Of a stretch of DNA of 14,860 nucleotides, positions 1 through 6,023 are shown piece by piece. The stretch covers positions 1 through 14,860 of the forward strand of contig CAZTKP010000061.1 in the NCBI GenBank assembly GCA_964614215.1, in the 5' to 3' direction. The stretch's first letter is position 1; each line of letters starts with the position of its first letter. The notes beneath the pieces were generated by a model. That model worked only from the letters and a program-made list of their open reading frames with translations, did no database searches and had not been told where the DNA came from. The position numbers and the translations under genes were made by a program. This DNA comes from CAZTKP01 sp964614215. Lineage in GTDB: Bacteria > UBP6 > UBA1177.

Positions 1-1030
1 AACAGGTGAACGTTCTCGTGTCTGCTTCACAGCTGTCGCCGTCCCAGCTGTAGTTCGTATTACATTTGTAGCGGCAGCTCGTCGTACTTGCTGTTGTGTT
101 ATACTCAGTTGTCCCGTCATCTGCAGGCATCCATGCGCTGCCGTTCCATGTCTGAGTATAGCTGGAAACCGTATTGTAGACTGTCTGGTTACTCTGAGGT
201 TTCGCCGCACAGATATAGGTTCTCGTATCCGCCACACAGGCACTGCCGTTCCAGCTGTAGTTCGTGTTACAGGTGAATCTGCACTCAGTTGTGCTTGATG
301 TGGTGTTAAACGAGGCTGTCAGCGACGGTACCCAGGTGCTGCCGTTCCATGTCTGATCTATGCTCGATACTGTGTTCCATGATGCGTTCGACGGCAGATC
401 CGTACATGTCTGGTTCGTTCTCGTGTTGGAGATACATTCGTTACCTTCACGGTGATAACCGTCCGCACATTTGTAGTAGCAGTTCGTCGTGCTCGGGGTT
501 TCGTTATACACACTTGTCGTCGTCGGGACCCATGTACTGCCGCTCCAGGTCTGGGTTATTTTACTCGCTGTGTTGTAAACTGTATTAGCTGGTATTGAGG
601 AACAGTCTTGCTCATATCTGGTGTTCCAGATACAGCTTGAGCCGTTCCAGTGATAATCAGAGTCACATTCATAGGCACAGTCGCCTGCGCTGGTGCTGTA
701 ATATGTGGAAAGGCTCGGAACCCAGATGCTGCCGTTCCATGTCTGGGTATAGGTGCCGTTCTTTCCTCCGTCGTTCCAGACCGTGCCGCCTCCCGGTTTC
801 GCAGGACAGGTCGCTGTCTGGGTCGCAGCTTCACAGCTGTCTCCGTCCCAGCTGTAGTTCGTGTTACATTTATAGCGGCACTCCGTCGTGCTCGGAGTTT
901 CGTTATATGTTCCTGTCGTTGAAGGAAGCCACTGCGTTCCGCTCCATGTCTGGCTTATCGCGCTTGCAGTGTTCCAGACCGCATCGGGTGGAAGACCTGC
1001 ACAGCTCTGACCGGTTCTCGTGTCAGGTGT
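1..1030 (-). repeat. Tandem 66-69-residue Trp/Cys protein repeats (five full copies plus a partial one)
   Basis: In the minus-strand reading frame the units are 833-1030, 632-832, 434-631, 236-433 and 29-235 (198, 201, 198, 198 and 207 bp), followed by the first nine residues of a sixth unit at 1-28. Most units begin with a DTRT-like turn. They continue with a Cys, a W/Y-N-T-x-S-x-x-x-QTW-x-GS-x-W-x-P core, then a YN-x-T-x-STT-x-C-x-Y-K-C segment and a final NYSW-x-G-x-x-C, giving four cysteines per unit and three invariant-looking tryptophan or aromatic positions. The second unit (632-832) is the most diverged. DNA copies are similar but not identical, so this is an old coding repeat, not a slippage array. 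I do not recognise a named family. The repeat probably forms a rod of small disulfide-stabilised beta modules (inference). Confidence 0.9.
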
Positions 1031-2362
1031 ACAGTTCTCGCCGTCTCCGCTGTAGTTAGGTTTACAGGTACAGTAGAACGAGCCTGTTGTATTTGTACAG
1101 GTGGCGTCATCATGACAGTTGTCTGCTCCTGTCGAGCATTCATCTATATCAACGCAGCTGCCTGATCCGTTACACTCATAGCCCGGGTTACAGTCAAGCG
1201 CTGTAAGACATTCTATGCAGACAGATGTGCTGTTCCCGTTGTCCCTGCAGTAAGGTGTCTGGACCGGACAGGCTGTACAGTCAGATCCGCAGTTCGTCGC
1301 TGTCCCGCAGAATGTGCATTCCGTGCCGCTGCCCATGAAATAATCGTTACACTCACAGGTGAAAGAACCGTCCGTGTTGCCGCAGGTGGCGTTTGAGTCA
1401 CAGTTATGACTGGGTACTGTACATTCATTGATATCGATGCAGATCCCCGAGCCGTTCTTCTCATATCCTGTCCCGCAGACACAGCTGTCAACTGTCCAGC
1501 CGTCACAGGTGCCGTTGCAGGGTACTTCTGTAGTATTTACATAACCTGCTCCCGATATTGCGTTACAGGCTATTGTATTGCTGTCGCACAGCTCCGCGGG
1601 ACTGTCAACTACTGAATCTCCGCAGTTGTTAACTCCCGTACAATCTGCATTACAATGGTCGTACTGACCGTTGAGCGGGCCTTCGTCACAGGCTTCAGGG
1701 CCGTTCTTCGTACCGTCGCCGCAGTATTCGCCCGTCGCGTCAGACTCCTTACATTCCGTGCTGCAGACCTTGCAGGTTTCATCGCCATATTCACAGGTGG
1801 TCGCTCCGTTGTCTTCTCCGTTATCACATTCCTCAACCCCGAAAGGACCGTTCTTGTAGCCGTCGCCGCATCTTATTCCAAGTCCGGTACAGAAGGCGTT
1901 GCAGTATCCGTAGTCTCCGTTGTTCGCTCCGTCGTCGCACTCCTCTTCGCCGTTCTTAGTACCGTCTCCGCATCGTTCCCCGAGAGCGGTACATTCCGAA
2001 TTGCAGTAACCGTACTCCCCGTTGTTAACTCCGCTGTCGCAGAACTCCGTGCCGTTCTTAGTGCCGTCACCGCATCTTATCGCTAATGTGCAGTCATCGT
2101 TACAGCCGCCGTAGGATCCATCGTTAAGTGCAACTCCCAGATCACACTCCTCTGTCCCCTCCTCTATCGCGTTTCCGCATATCTGAAGCGGTGTATCGTC
2201 ATCGTTCGTATCNNNNNNNNNNNNNNNNNNNNNNNNNNNNNNNNNNNNNNNNNNNNNNNNNNNNNNNNNNNNNNNNNNNNNNNNNNNNNNNNNNNNNNNN
2301 NNNNNNNNNNNNATCAGAAAAGAAATTAAAAGAAATATCCCCGAAATAAATTTTCTTAACAT
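1..2362 (-). CDS. Large secreted Cys-rich protein: DUF4215-type repeats, EGF domains and tandem Trp/Cys repeats (partial, contains a gap)
   Basis: I read an ATG at 2362-2360 preceded by GGAG six bases upstream. It opens a signal-peptide-like start (MLRKFISGIFLLISFL) that runs into the 100-N gap. Past the gap the same frame is open with no stop to base 1, so the 3' end lies outside the window. Order of modules after the gap: about six CGDGTKNG-x-E-x-CD-type repeats (DUF4215/myxobacterial Cys-rich style, 1586-2179); a CD-x-NTI...GTCDGW module (1475-1588); a calcium-binding-type EGF domain starting DINEC (1316-1435); a short Cys-rich spacer; a second EGF domain starting DIDEC (1031-1150); then five full and one partial Trp/Cys repeats (1-1030). 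It is probably an exported surface or adhesion protein; its ligand is unknown. It is paralogous in its middle part to the lipoprotein gene at 2544-4220. Codons here are visibly richer in G/C at third positions (AAC, GGC, ACG, TCG) than in the neighbouring genes. The start assignment depends on the gap not breaking the frame. Confidence 0.82.
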   Translation of the reverse strand, partial: MLRKFISGIFLLISFLXXXXXXXXXXXXXXXXXXXXXXXXXXXXXXXXXXDTNDDDTPLQICGNAIEEGTEECDLGVALNDGSYGGCNDDCTLAIRCGDGTKNGTEFCDSGVNNGEYGYCNSECTALGERCGDGTKNGEEECDDGANNGDYGYCNAFCTGLGIRCGDGYKNGPFGVEECDNGEDNGATTCEYGDETCKVCSTECKESDATGEYCGDGTKNGPEACDEGPLNGQYDHCNADCTGVNNCGDSVVDSPAELCDSNTIACNAISGAGYVNTTEVPCNGTCDGWTVDSCVCGTGYEKNGSGICIDINECTVPSHNCDSNATCGNTDGSFTCECNDYFMGSGTECTFCGTATNCGSDCTACPVQTPYCRDNGNSTSVCIECLTALDCNPGYECNGSGSCVDIDECSTGADNCHDDATCTNTTGSFYCTCKPNYSGDGENCTPDTRTGQSCAGLPPDAVWNTASAISQTWSGTQWLPSTTGTYNETPSTTECRYKCNTNYSWDGDSCEAATQTATCPAKPGGGTVWNDGGKNGTYTQTWNGSIWVPSLSTYYSTSAGDCAYECDSDYHWNGSSCIWNTRYEQDCSSIPANTVYNTASKITQTWSGSTWVPTTTSVYNETPSTTNCYYKCADGYHREGNECISNTRTNQTCTDLPSNASWNTVSSIDQTWNGSTWVPSLTASFNTTSSTTECRFTCNTNYSWNGSACVADTRTYICAAKPQSNQTVYNTVSSYTQTWNGSAWMPADDGTTEYNTTASTTSCRYKCNTNYSWDGDSCEADTRTFTC
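1586..2179 (-). repeat. DUF4215/myxobacterial-type Cys-rich repeat block within the large secreted protein
   Basis: About six consecutive modules in the coding frame, each starting CGDG or CGN/CGDS and continuing KNG-x-E-x-CD-x-G-x-NNG-x-YGYCN-x-x-C, with periods of roughly 105-130 bp. The first copy (CGNAIEEGTEEC) follows directly after the scaffold gap; the last (CGDSVVDSPAELC) runs into the NTI/GTCDGW module. Known family trait: such repeats occur in many copies in secreted proteins of Myxococcota and other bacteria, where they act as disulfide-rich spacers. The function here is inferred to be the same. Confidence 0.8.
2213..2312. other. Scaffold gap (100 N) in the large Cys-rich gene
   Basis: Exactly 100 N, the usual placeholder for an unknown distance. 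It separates the signal-peptide-like start (2362-2313) from the DUF4215-type repeats. By analogy with the paralogue at 2544-4220, the missing part probably holds a low-complexity or tandem-repeat linker. Reading frame is preserved across 100 N, but this may be chance. Confidence 0.95.
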
Positions 2363-2411
2363 TATTTTCTCCAAAGCTACATGCAGTTTTCTAATACGCT
2401 ACAGATAATAT

Positions 2412-2439
2412 ACTATAATTTTAGGAAAAAACAATGCAA
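2412..2439 (-). promoter_or_regulatory. Possible sigma70-type promoter for the large Cys-rich gene
   Basis: On the minus strand, TTGCAT (2439-2434) lies 16 bases from TATAGT (2417-2412), about 50 bases upstream of the ATG at 2362, within very A/T-rich DNA. The -10 box is good (5 of 6) but the -35 is weak (3 of 6), and other -10-like hexamers (TATTAT at 2410-2405) lie next to it. The rest of the 2363-2543 interval shows no gene and no convincing GC-rich terminator for the lipoprotein gene that ends at 2544. Confidence 0.35.
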
Positions 2440-2543
2440 AAGACTTAAAATTTTCAGAAAATATATTTTTTTAGATCAATTTAACTACACGCAGAATCGT
2501 TAAAATGACAGTAGTTTTTTCTTTGTAAGTGCTTACTAAGACT

Positions 2544-4220
2544 CTACCAGCTATCATCATATTCACAGCCATCTTCCGCAGCCTGCCATGTACAGTCAGA
2601 ACCACACTGAACCGTCTGTGAATTATCGTATCCAAGGCTTGTGCAGTTTGTTGTCTGAGAAACCTCGCACTGTTCCTGAGCTGCACCATGGAATTTAATG
2701 TCATCAACAAAATATGCATCCCAGCCTGTGCTTCCGCCCATATCATCCTTGTAATATTCAAATACCAACATGGGATAACCGGGAGAAACAGTAATACACT
2801 TTTCTGTCCATGTTTTATGGTCTCCGCTAACTTCAAGTTTAGTGTCTCCGTCAACATAGACTGTAAAATAATCCCAACCTGATTCAGATTCTCCCGCATA
2901 CCAGAAACATATCTCTCCGTCTGTATATTTTATCATTGCAATAGAACTGTAGTAACCATCTCCAGGGTCGCTGGACTCAAGACTGTATGTTCCTCCATGA
3001 ACCTGCGTGGAAGAAACACTCCAATCAGTTCCTGAACTGTATCCCGGGCGACTTCCGCTTTCAAAACCTTCAATAAATTCAAGAATATTACCCCCAAGAA
3101 AACCGTCTCCGCAAGTATTAACTGCACATGTATGATTGTCAGTTCTGCACACCTCTCCACCTGCAGTGTTACAATCATTGTCGTCCCTACACTCTACACA
3201 GGTATTGCCATCAAGCAGACAATGCGGTTTATCTCCTTCACAATCTGTTTCCTGAACACACTGAACGCAGACTGTAGTTCCATCACCGTTATCCTTACAT
3301 TTCAAAGTATCACCTGTACATTCAAGACAATTCGTTCCGCATAGATTCGGCTGATCACAGAATGTGCAGCTTGTACCGTCTCCATCATAGTAGTCTTTAC
3401 AGGTACAGGTAAAAGACCCGGGAGTATTTTCACAGTCAGCGTTAGCATCACAGTTATGAGTGGATGTCGTGCATTCATCAATGTCTATACATTTTCCGTC
3501 CACATCTTTTTCATATCCTGTATCACATTCACAGACACTTGTATCCCAACCGTCACATGTTCCCAGACAGGATGCATCGACCTCATTGACATATCCCATT
3601 CCTTCGATCAGGTTGCATTTAATTGTATTTCCGTCACAAAGTTCTACCGTATCCTGAACAGCACTGTCACCGCATCTTTCTCCCGGTCCTGAACAATCCG
3701 CAAGACAGAAACCGTATTTTCCATTATCAGCACCGTCATCACACTGTTCACCCTCTTCTTTCACACCGTTCCCACATTCCGGAACATAGTTGTCAACATC
3801 AGGGATCTCATCTATATCGCCCATTCCCGTGTCTCCTGTGTCACCCGTATTTCCAGTGTTTCCAGTGTTGCCGGTATCACCTGTGTTTCCAGTGTTTCCT
3901 GTGTTGCCGGTATCACCTGTGTTGCCGGTATCACCTGTGTTGCCGGTATCACCTGTGTTNNNNNNNNNNNNNNNNNNNNNNNNNNNNNNNNNNNNNNNNN
4001 NNNNNNNNNNNNNNNNNNNNNNNNNNNNNNNNNNNNNNNNNNNNNNNNNNNNNNNNNNNCCGCCTTCTCCCTCAGGAACACAGATCCCGTCAGCTGAACA
4101 CTGGTATCCTTCAGGACAATCTAAAGAAGTAAAACAAGTAATATTCTCGTCAGTTATCTGACATGATACTGACAAAAACACAGAAAACCCGATTACTACT
4201 CCTAACATTAACTCTTTCAT
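2544..4220 (-). CDS. Lipoprotein with collagen-like Gly-x-Thr stalk, Cys-rich/EGF modules and a C-terminal jelly-roll-like domain
   Basis: The start at 4220 has GAGG eight bases upstream. Residues 1-20 form a signal peptide ending SVSC, which fits a permissive lipobox with Cys20 as the lipidated residue. A short Cys motif (DCPEGYQC...GIC) follows, then the 100-N gap, then 15 visible Gly-Asp/Asn-Thr triplets (3825-3959). Next come DUF4215-type repeats (CGNG...CDDG), the CD-x-NTI...GTCDGW module (3525-3638), a DIDEC calcium-binding-type EGF domain, and Cys-rich spacers. The last third, from about residue 383 (counting the gap as 34 codons), has GFESG, GTYSLES, DYFTVYVDG and YFVDDIKF strands, resembling the choice-of-anchor-J or MAM-like jelly-roll domains used for carbohydrate or protein binding. 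A final six-Cys tail starts at residue 518. It is the third gene of the 5899-2544 operon, 15 bases after the sulfoxide reductase gene. Likely an outer-membrane-anchored adhesin-like protein; the ligand is unknown. The length is uncertain because of the gap. Confidence 0.85.
   Translation of the reverse strand: MKELMLGVVIGFSVFLSVSCQITDENITCFTSLDCPEGYQCSADGICVPEGEGXXXXXXXXXXXXXXXXXXXXXXXXXXXXXXXXXXNTGDTGNTGDTGNTGDTGNTGNTGNTGDTGNTGNTGNTGDTGDTGMGDIDEIPDVDNYVPECGNGVKEEGEQCDDGADNGKYGFCLADCSGPGERCGDSAVQDTVELCDGNTIKCNLIEGMGYVNEVDASCLGTCDGWDTSVCECDTGYEKDVDGKCIDIDECTTSTHNCDANADCENTPGSFTCTCKDYYDGDGTSCTFCDQPNLCGTNCLECTGDTLKCKDNGDGTTVCVQCVQETDCEGDKPHCLLDGNTCVECRDDNDCNTAGGEVCRTDNHTCAVNTCGDGFLGGNILEFIEGFESGSRPGYSSGTDWSVSSTQVHGGTYSLESSDPGDGYYSSIAMIKYTDGEICFWYAGESESGWDYFTVYVDGDTKLEVSGDHKTWTEKCITVSPGYPMLVFEYYKDDMGGSTGWDAYFVDDIKFHGAAQEQCEVSQTTNCTSLGYDNSQTVQCGSDCTWQAAEDGCEYDDSW
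3825..3959 (-). repeat. Collagen-like Gly-Asp/Asn-Thr triplet repeat (near-identical 9/18-bp tandem DNA repeat)
   Basis: Read on the minus strand, the segment encodes 15 consecutive triplets of the form NTG or DTG, giving glycine at every third position. The part next to the gap is built of identical 18-bp units (AACACAGGTGATACCGGC), while distal units vary by single bases. The array runs straight into the 100-N gap, so the visible copy number is a minimum. Bacterial collagen-like proteins such as BclA carry Gly-x-Thr triplets and are glycosylated on Thr (known). That this stalk is a triple helix or glycosylated is inference; it contains no proline at all. Confidence 0.88.
3960..4059. other. 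Scaffold gap (100 N) in the collagen-like lipoprotein gene
   Basis: Exactly 100 N between the Cys motif after the signal peptide and the Gly-x-Thr repeats. The near-identical 18-bp repeats on its left flank give an obvious reason for assembly failure. The true distance, and therefore the stalk length, is unknown. The coding frame is preserved across the placeholder. Confidence 0.95.
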
Positions 4221-4235
4221 TTTCTTTTCCTCGCT

Positions 4236-4688
4236 CTAAATTATATTTACGATCTTTTCAAGAAATATCCTGTCTGTTTCGCAATAAGAATCAGGTTTGT
4301 CAGAATCAATATCAAGAACTCCGATAACATCACCGTTATCATTGAATACGGGAATAACTATTTCAGACTTACTTCTGCTGTCACAGGCTATATGTCCCGG
4401 GAACTTTTCAACATCAGGAACAATAATGCTCTTTTTGTGATTTATCACCGCCCAGCAGACACCTTTATTCTTTTCAAGAGTCTGACAGGCAAGTGGTCCC
4501 TGGTAACACTTTACTGTCAGCTCGCCATTTTTCAGAAAGTAGAAACCAACCCAGAAATTCTTTGGAAATTTATGATAAAGCAGCGCACAGACCGTAGCCA
4601 TATGAGCTTCCATGTCATCTGTTTTCTTAAACAATTCAACAAGTTGGCCTATCATCCGCTGATATTTTGCTTCAAGATTATTGTTCAT
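4236..4688 (-). CDS. msrC: Free methionine-(R)-sulfoxide reductase (GAF-domain fRMsr)
   Basis: A 150-residue single GAF-domain protein that fits the free methionine-(R)-sulfoxide reductase family, which reduces free Met-R-SO in the cytoplasm using thioredoxin-type electrons. Diagnostic segments are FWVGFYF (residues 45-51), QGPLACQ with Cys68, GVC with Cys78, the VPDV...FPGHIACDS block with Cys102, SEIVIPV, and VLDIDSD. The three cysteines match the resolving/catalytic set of E. coli YebR, with Cys102 expected to be catalytic. The residue after GVC, usually Gly, is Trp here. No signal peptide is present. I prefer the ATG at 4688, which overlaps the stop of the upstream lipoprotein gene as ATGA, over the ATG at 4700, which has no well-placed ribosome site. 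It is the middle gene of the 5899-2544 operon, between two exported Cys-rich lipoproteins. Confidence 0.9.
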   Translation of the reverse strand: MNNNLEAKYQRMIGQLVELFKKTDDMEAHMATVCALLYHKFPKNFWVGFYFLKNGELTVKCYQGPLACQTLEKNKGVCWAVINHKKSIIVPDVEKFPGHIACDSRSKSEIVIPVFNDNGDVIGVLDIDSDKPDSYCETDRIFLEKIVNII

Positions 4689-5899
4689 TGAGGTATACAT
4701 GTTCCAGAAAGCTCATTACCATTGTCAAGCACATATCCACCATCACATATGCAGTATTTGTCACCATTTGATTTGTAATAACAGTCACCATTTGAACCGC
4801 AAAGTTGGTAAACACCGTCTCCATCCTTACAGCTTGCCGGACAACCGTTTGTAGCATATTCCGGAGGCGGAGAACTATTGTTACACTCACTGCATTCAGG
4901 GATCATTGGCGGAAAAGTAATGAACGGATCTTTCCAGCCCGGATCACACTGACACTCAGCCGAACTTCCATTAACGACACAGGTTCCATGGCTTTCCTCA
5001 TTTATAAGTCCACCTGACTGACCGCAACTGGAATCACATCCTTCGATACAGACTCCACTGCCGTTATTGATATAATCTTCGGCACATGATGAACAGTCAG
5101 CTCCTGTATATTCTGTAGCACAGATACAGGTCGGATTGCCGCCTGAAGCTGAACACGTACCATGTGAATTACAGTAAACAGCAGGATCACATTGCGAACA
5201 ATCTGTTCCTGTGAAGCCTTCTTTACAGTCACATCCTGCCTCATTTGTTGTTCCGTCGACCTTACACTCTTCGTTTCCTGTGCAGCCGTAATCTCCGGTA
5301 TTACAATCAGCCTTACATTTGCTGTCAACTGTGCTTAAAAGATAACCAGTCGCACATTCATCGCACCATCTGCCATCGTATCCGTCATAACAGTCACAGG
5401 TTACACTCCACTCTGTTTCAGCACACGTTCCATTTCCGTTACAGGGCTCAGTTATACAGGTAACGTTCTGAGCGCAGTCCCTTTTTCCGTTACCATTTTC
5501 ATCATCACCCTCTTCTTCCAGATGCCATCCCGGATCACAGTCAGCCTCGTCCGGCACTTCATCCGGTGTTTCATCAGGAGATTCATCGGAAATTTCACCA
5601 TCGTTTTCATTGTCTGTCATTTCTTCATCCTGTGGTGGAAGAGTGCCGTCTTCATCATTGCCGCTGCTTTGATCAGAGTTGTCATCATTTACTGTTGTAG
5701 CGTCATTCCCATTTGATGTGTCAGGAATACCGCTGGTATCATTCTGAGATGTTCCGTCCCACGATTCACTGGGGATACAGACACCCTCCTCACAAGTATA
5801 ACCTTCGGGGCAGTCAGTAATATTCACGCAGCCGCCCTCTTCCTGTATGCATGCCGTTGCAGAAAAGAACACCGCCAGGATAATTAACATAAACTTCAT
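4685..5899 (-). CDS. Secreted EGF-rich lipoprotein with acidic linker
   Basis: 404 residues. The signal peptide ends SATAC, so Cys17 is the likely lipidated residue. It is followed by the same Cys motif seen in the downstream lipoprotein (DCPEGYTC...GVCIP). Residues about 44-118 form a low-complexity Asp/Glu/Asn/Ser/Thr linker. The rest holds several EGF-like and laminin-EGF-like units, for example C-x-GNGTC...CDCYDGYDGRWC, CNSHGTC...CICATEYTGADC and CDPGW, and a final GGYVLDNGNELSGTC. A ribosome site AAGGGG lies eight bases before the ATG. First gene of the operon with the sulfoxide reductase and the collagen-like lipoprotein, behind a strong promoter at 5946-5973. Probably anchored to the outer membrane with the EGF stalk exposed; the binding partner is unknown. 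Confidence 0.85.
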   Translation of the reverse strand: MKFMLIILAVFFSATACIQEEGGCVNITDCPEGYTCEEGVCIPSESWDGTSQNDTSGIPDTSNGNDATTVNDDNSDQSSGNDEDGTLPPQDEEMTDNENDGEISDESPDETPDEVPDEADCDPGWHLEEEGDDENGNGKRDCAQNVTCITEPCNGNGTCAETEWSVTCDCYDGYDGRWCDECATGYLLSTVDSKCKADCNTGDYGCTGNEECKVDGTTNEAGCDCKEGFTGTDCSQCDPAVYCNSHGTCSASGGNPTCICATEYTGADCSSCAEDYINNGSGVCIEGCDSSCGQSGGLINEESHGTCVVNGSSAECQCDPGWKDPFITFPPMIPECSECNNSSPPPEYATNGCPASCKDGDGVYQLCGSNGDCYYKSNGDKYCICDGGYVLDNGNELSGTCIPQ

Positions 5900-5945
5900 A
5901 GTCTAATCCCCTTAAACTTAATTTATTTTACAACACTCTGGTTGA

Positions 5946-5973
5946 ATTATAATTATTACTATATTTTTGTAAA
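5946..5973 (-). promoter_or_regulatory. Sigma70-type promoter of the lipoprotein/msrC operon
   Basis: On the minus strand TTTACA (5973-5968), 16 bases, then a perfect TATAAT (5951-5946). Transcription would start near 5939, giving a leader of about 40 bases before the ATG at 5899. The box directly follows the T-run of the terminator of the upstream LPP20-type gene. Confidence 0.65.
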
Positions 5974-5976
5974 GCC

Positions 5977-6001
5977 AAAAAAAAAGGCGGCCGGAGCCGC
6001 C
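5977..6001 (-). terminator. Rho-independent terminator of the LPP20-type lipoprotein gene
   Basis: Read on the minus strand: GGCGGC, loop TCCG, GCCGCC, immediately followed by nine T. It begins 22 bases after the stop codon of the gene at 6024-6596. The stem is a perfect 6-bp GC pairing. The opposite strand has A instead of T after the stem, so termination is directional. Confidence 0.9.
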
Positions 6002-6023
6002 CATAAAGATAGTTCAGAAAGAC

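Noticed and set aside
1..1030. About 200-bp spaced similar segments as possible mobile-element or CRISPR repeats
   Set aside because: They are in-frame protein modules with third-position differences, no terminal inverted repeats and no transposase.
1655..2086. Plus-strand Val/Ala-rich open frame of 143 codons
   Set aside because: It is a shadow of the CGDG...CD repeats on the minus strand; it has no ribosome site and no family resemblance.
2450..2540. Possible terminator after the collagen-like lipoprotein gene
   Set aside because: Only A/T stems and a short AACTAC/GTAGTT pairing with a loop of over 20 bases are present, with no GC-rich stem followed by a T-run.
3841..3959. Regular short repeats that could suggest a CRISPR array
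   Set aside because: There are no spacers; the 9/18-bp units are continuous and keep a coding frame for Gly-x-Thr triplets.
3790..4161. Plus-strand open frame encoding a Pro/Val/Ser-rich repeat (PVSPVFPV-like)
   Set aside because: It is the antisense of the Gly-Asp/Asn-Thr repeat; the minus strand has a signal peptide, ribosome site and recognisable domains.
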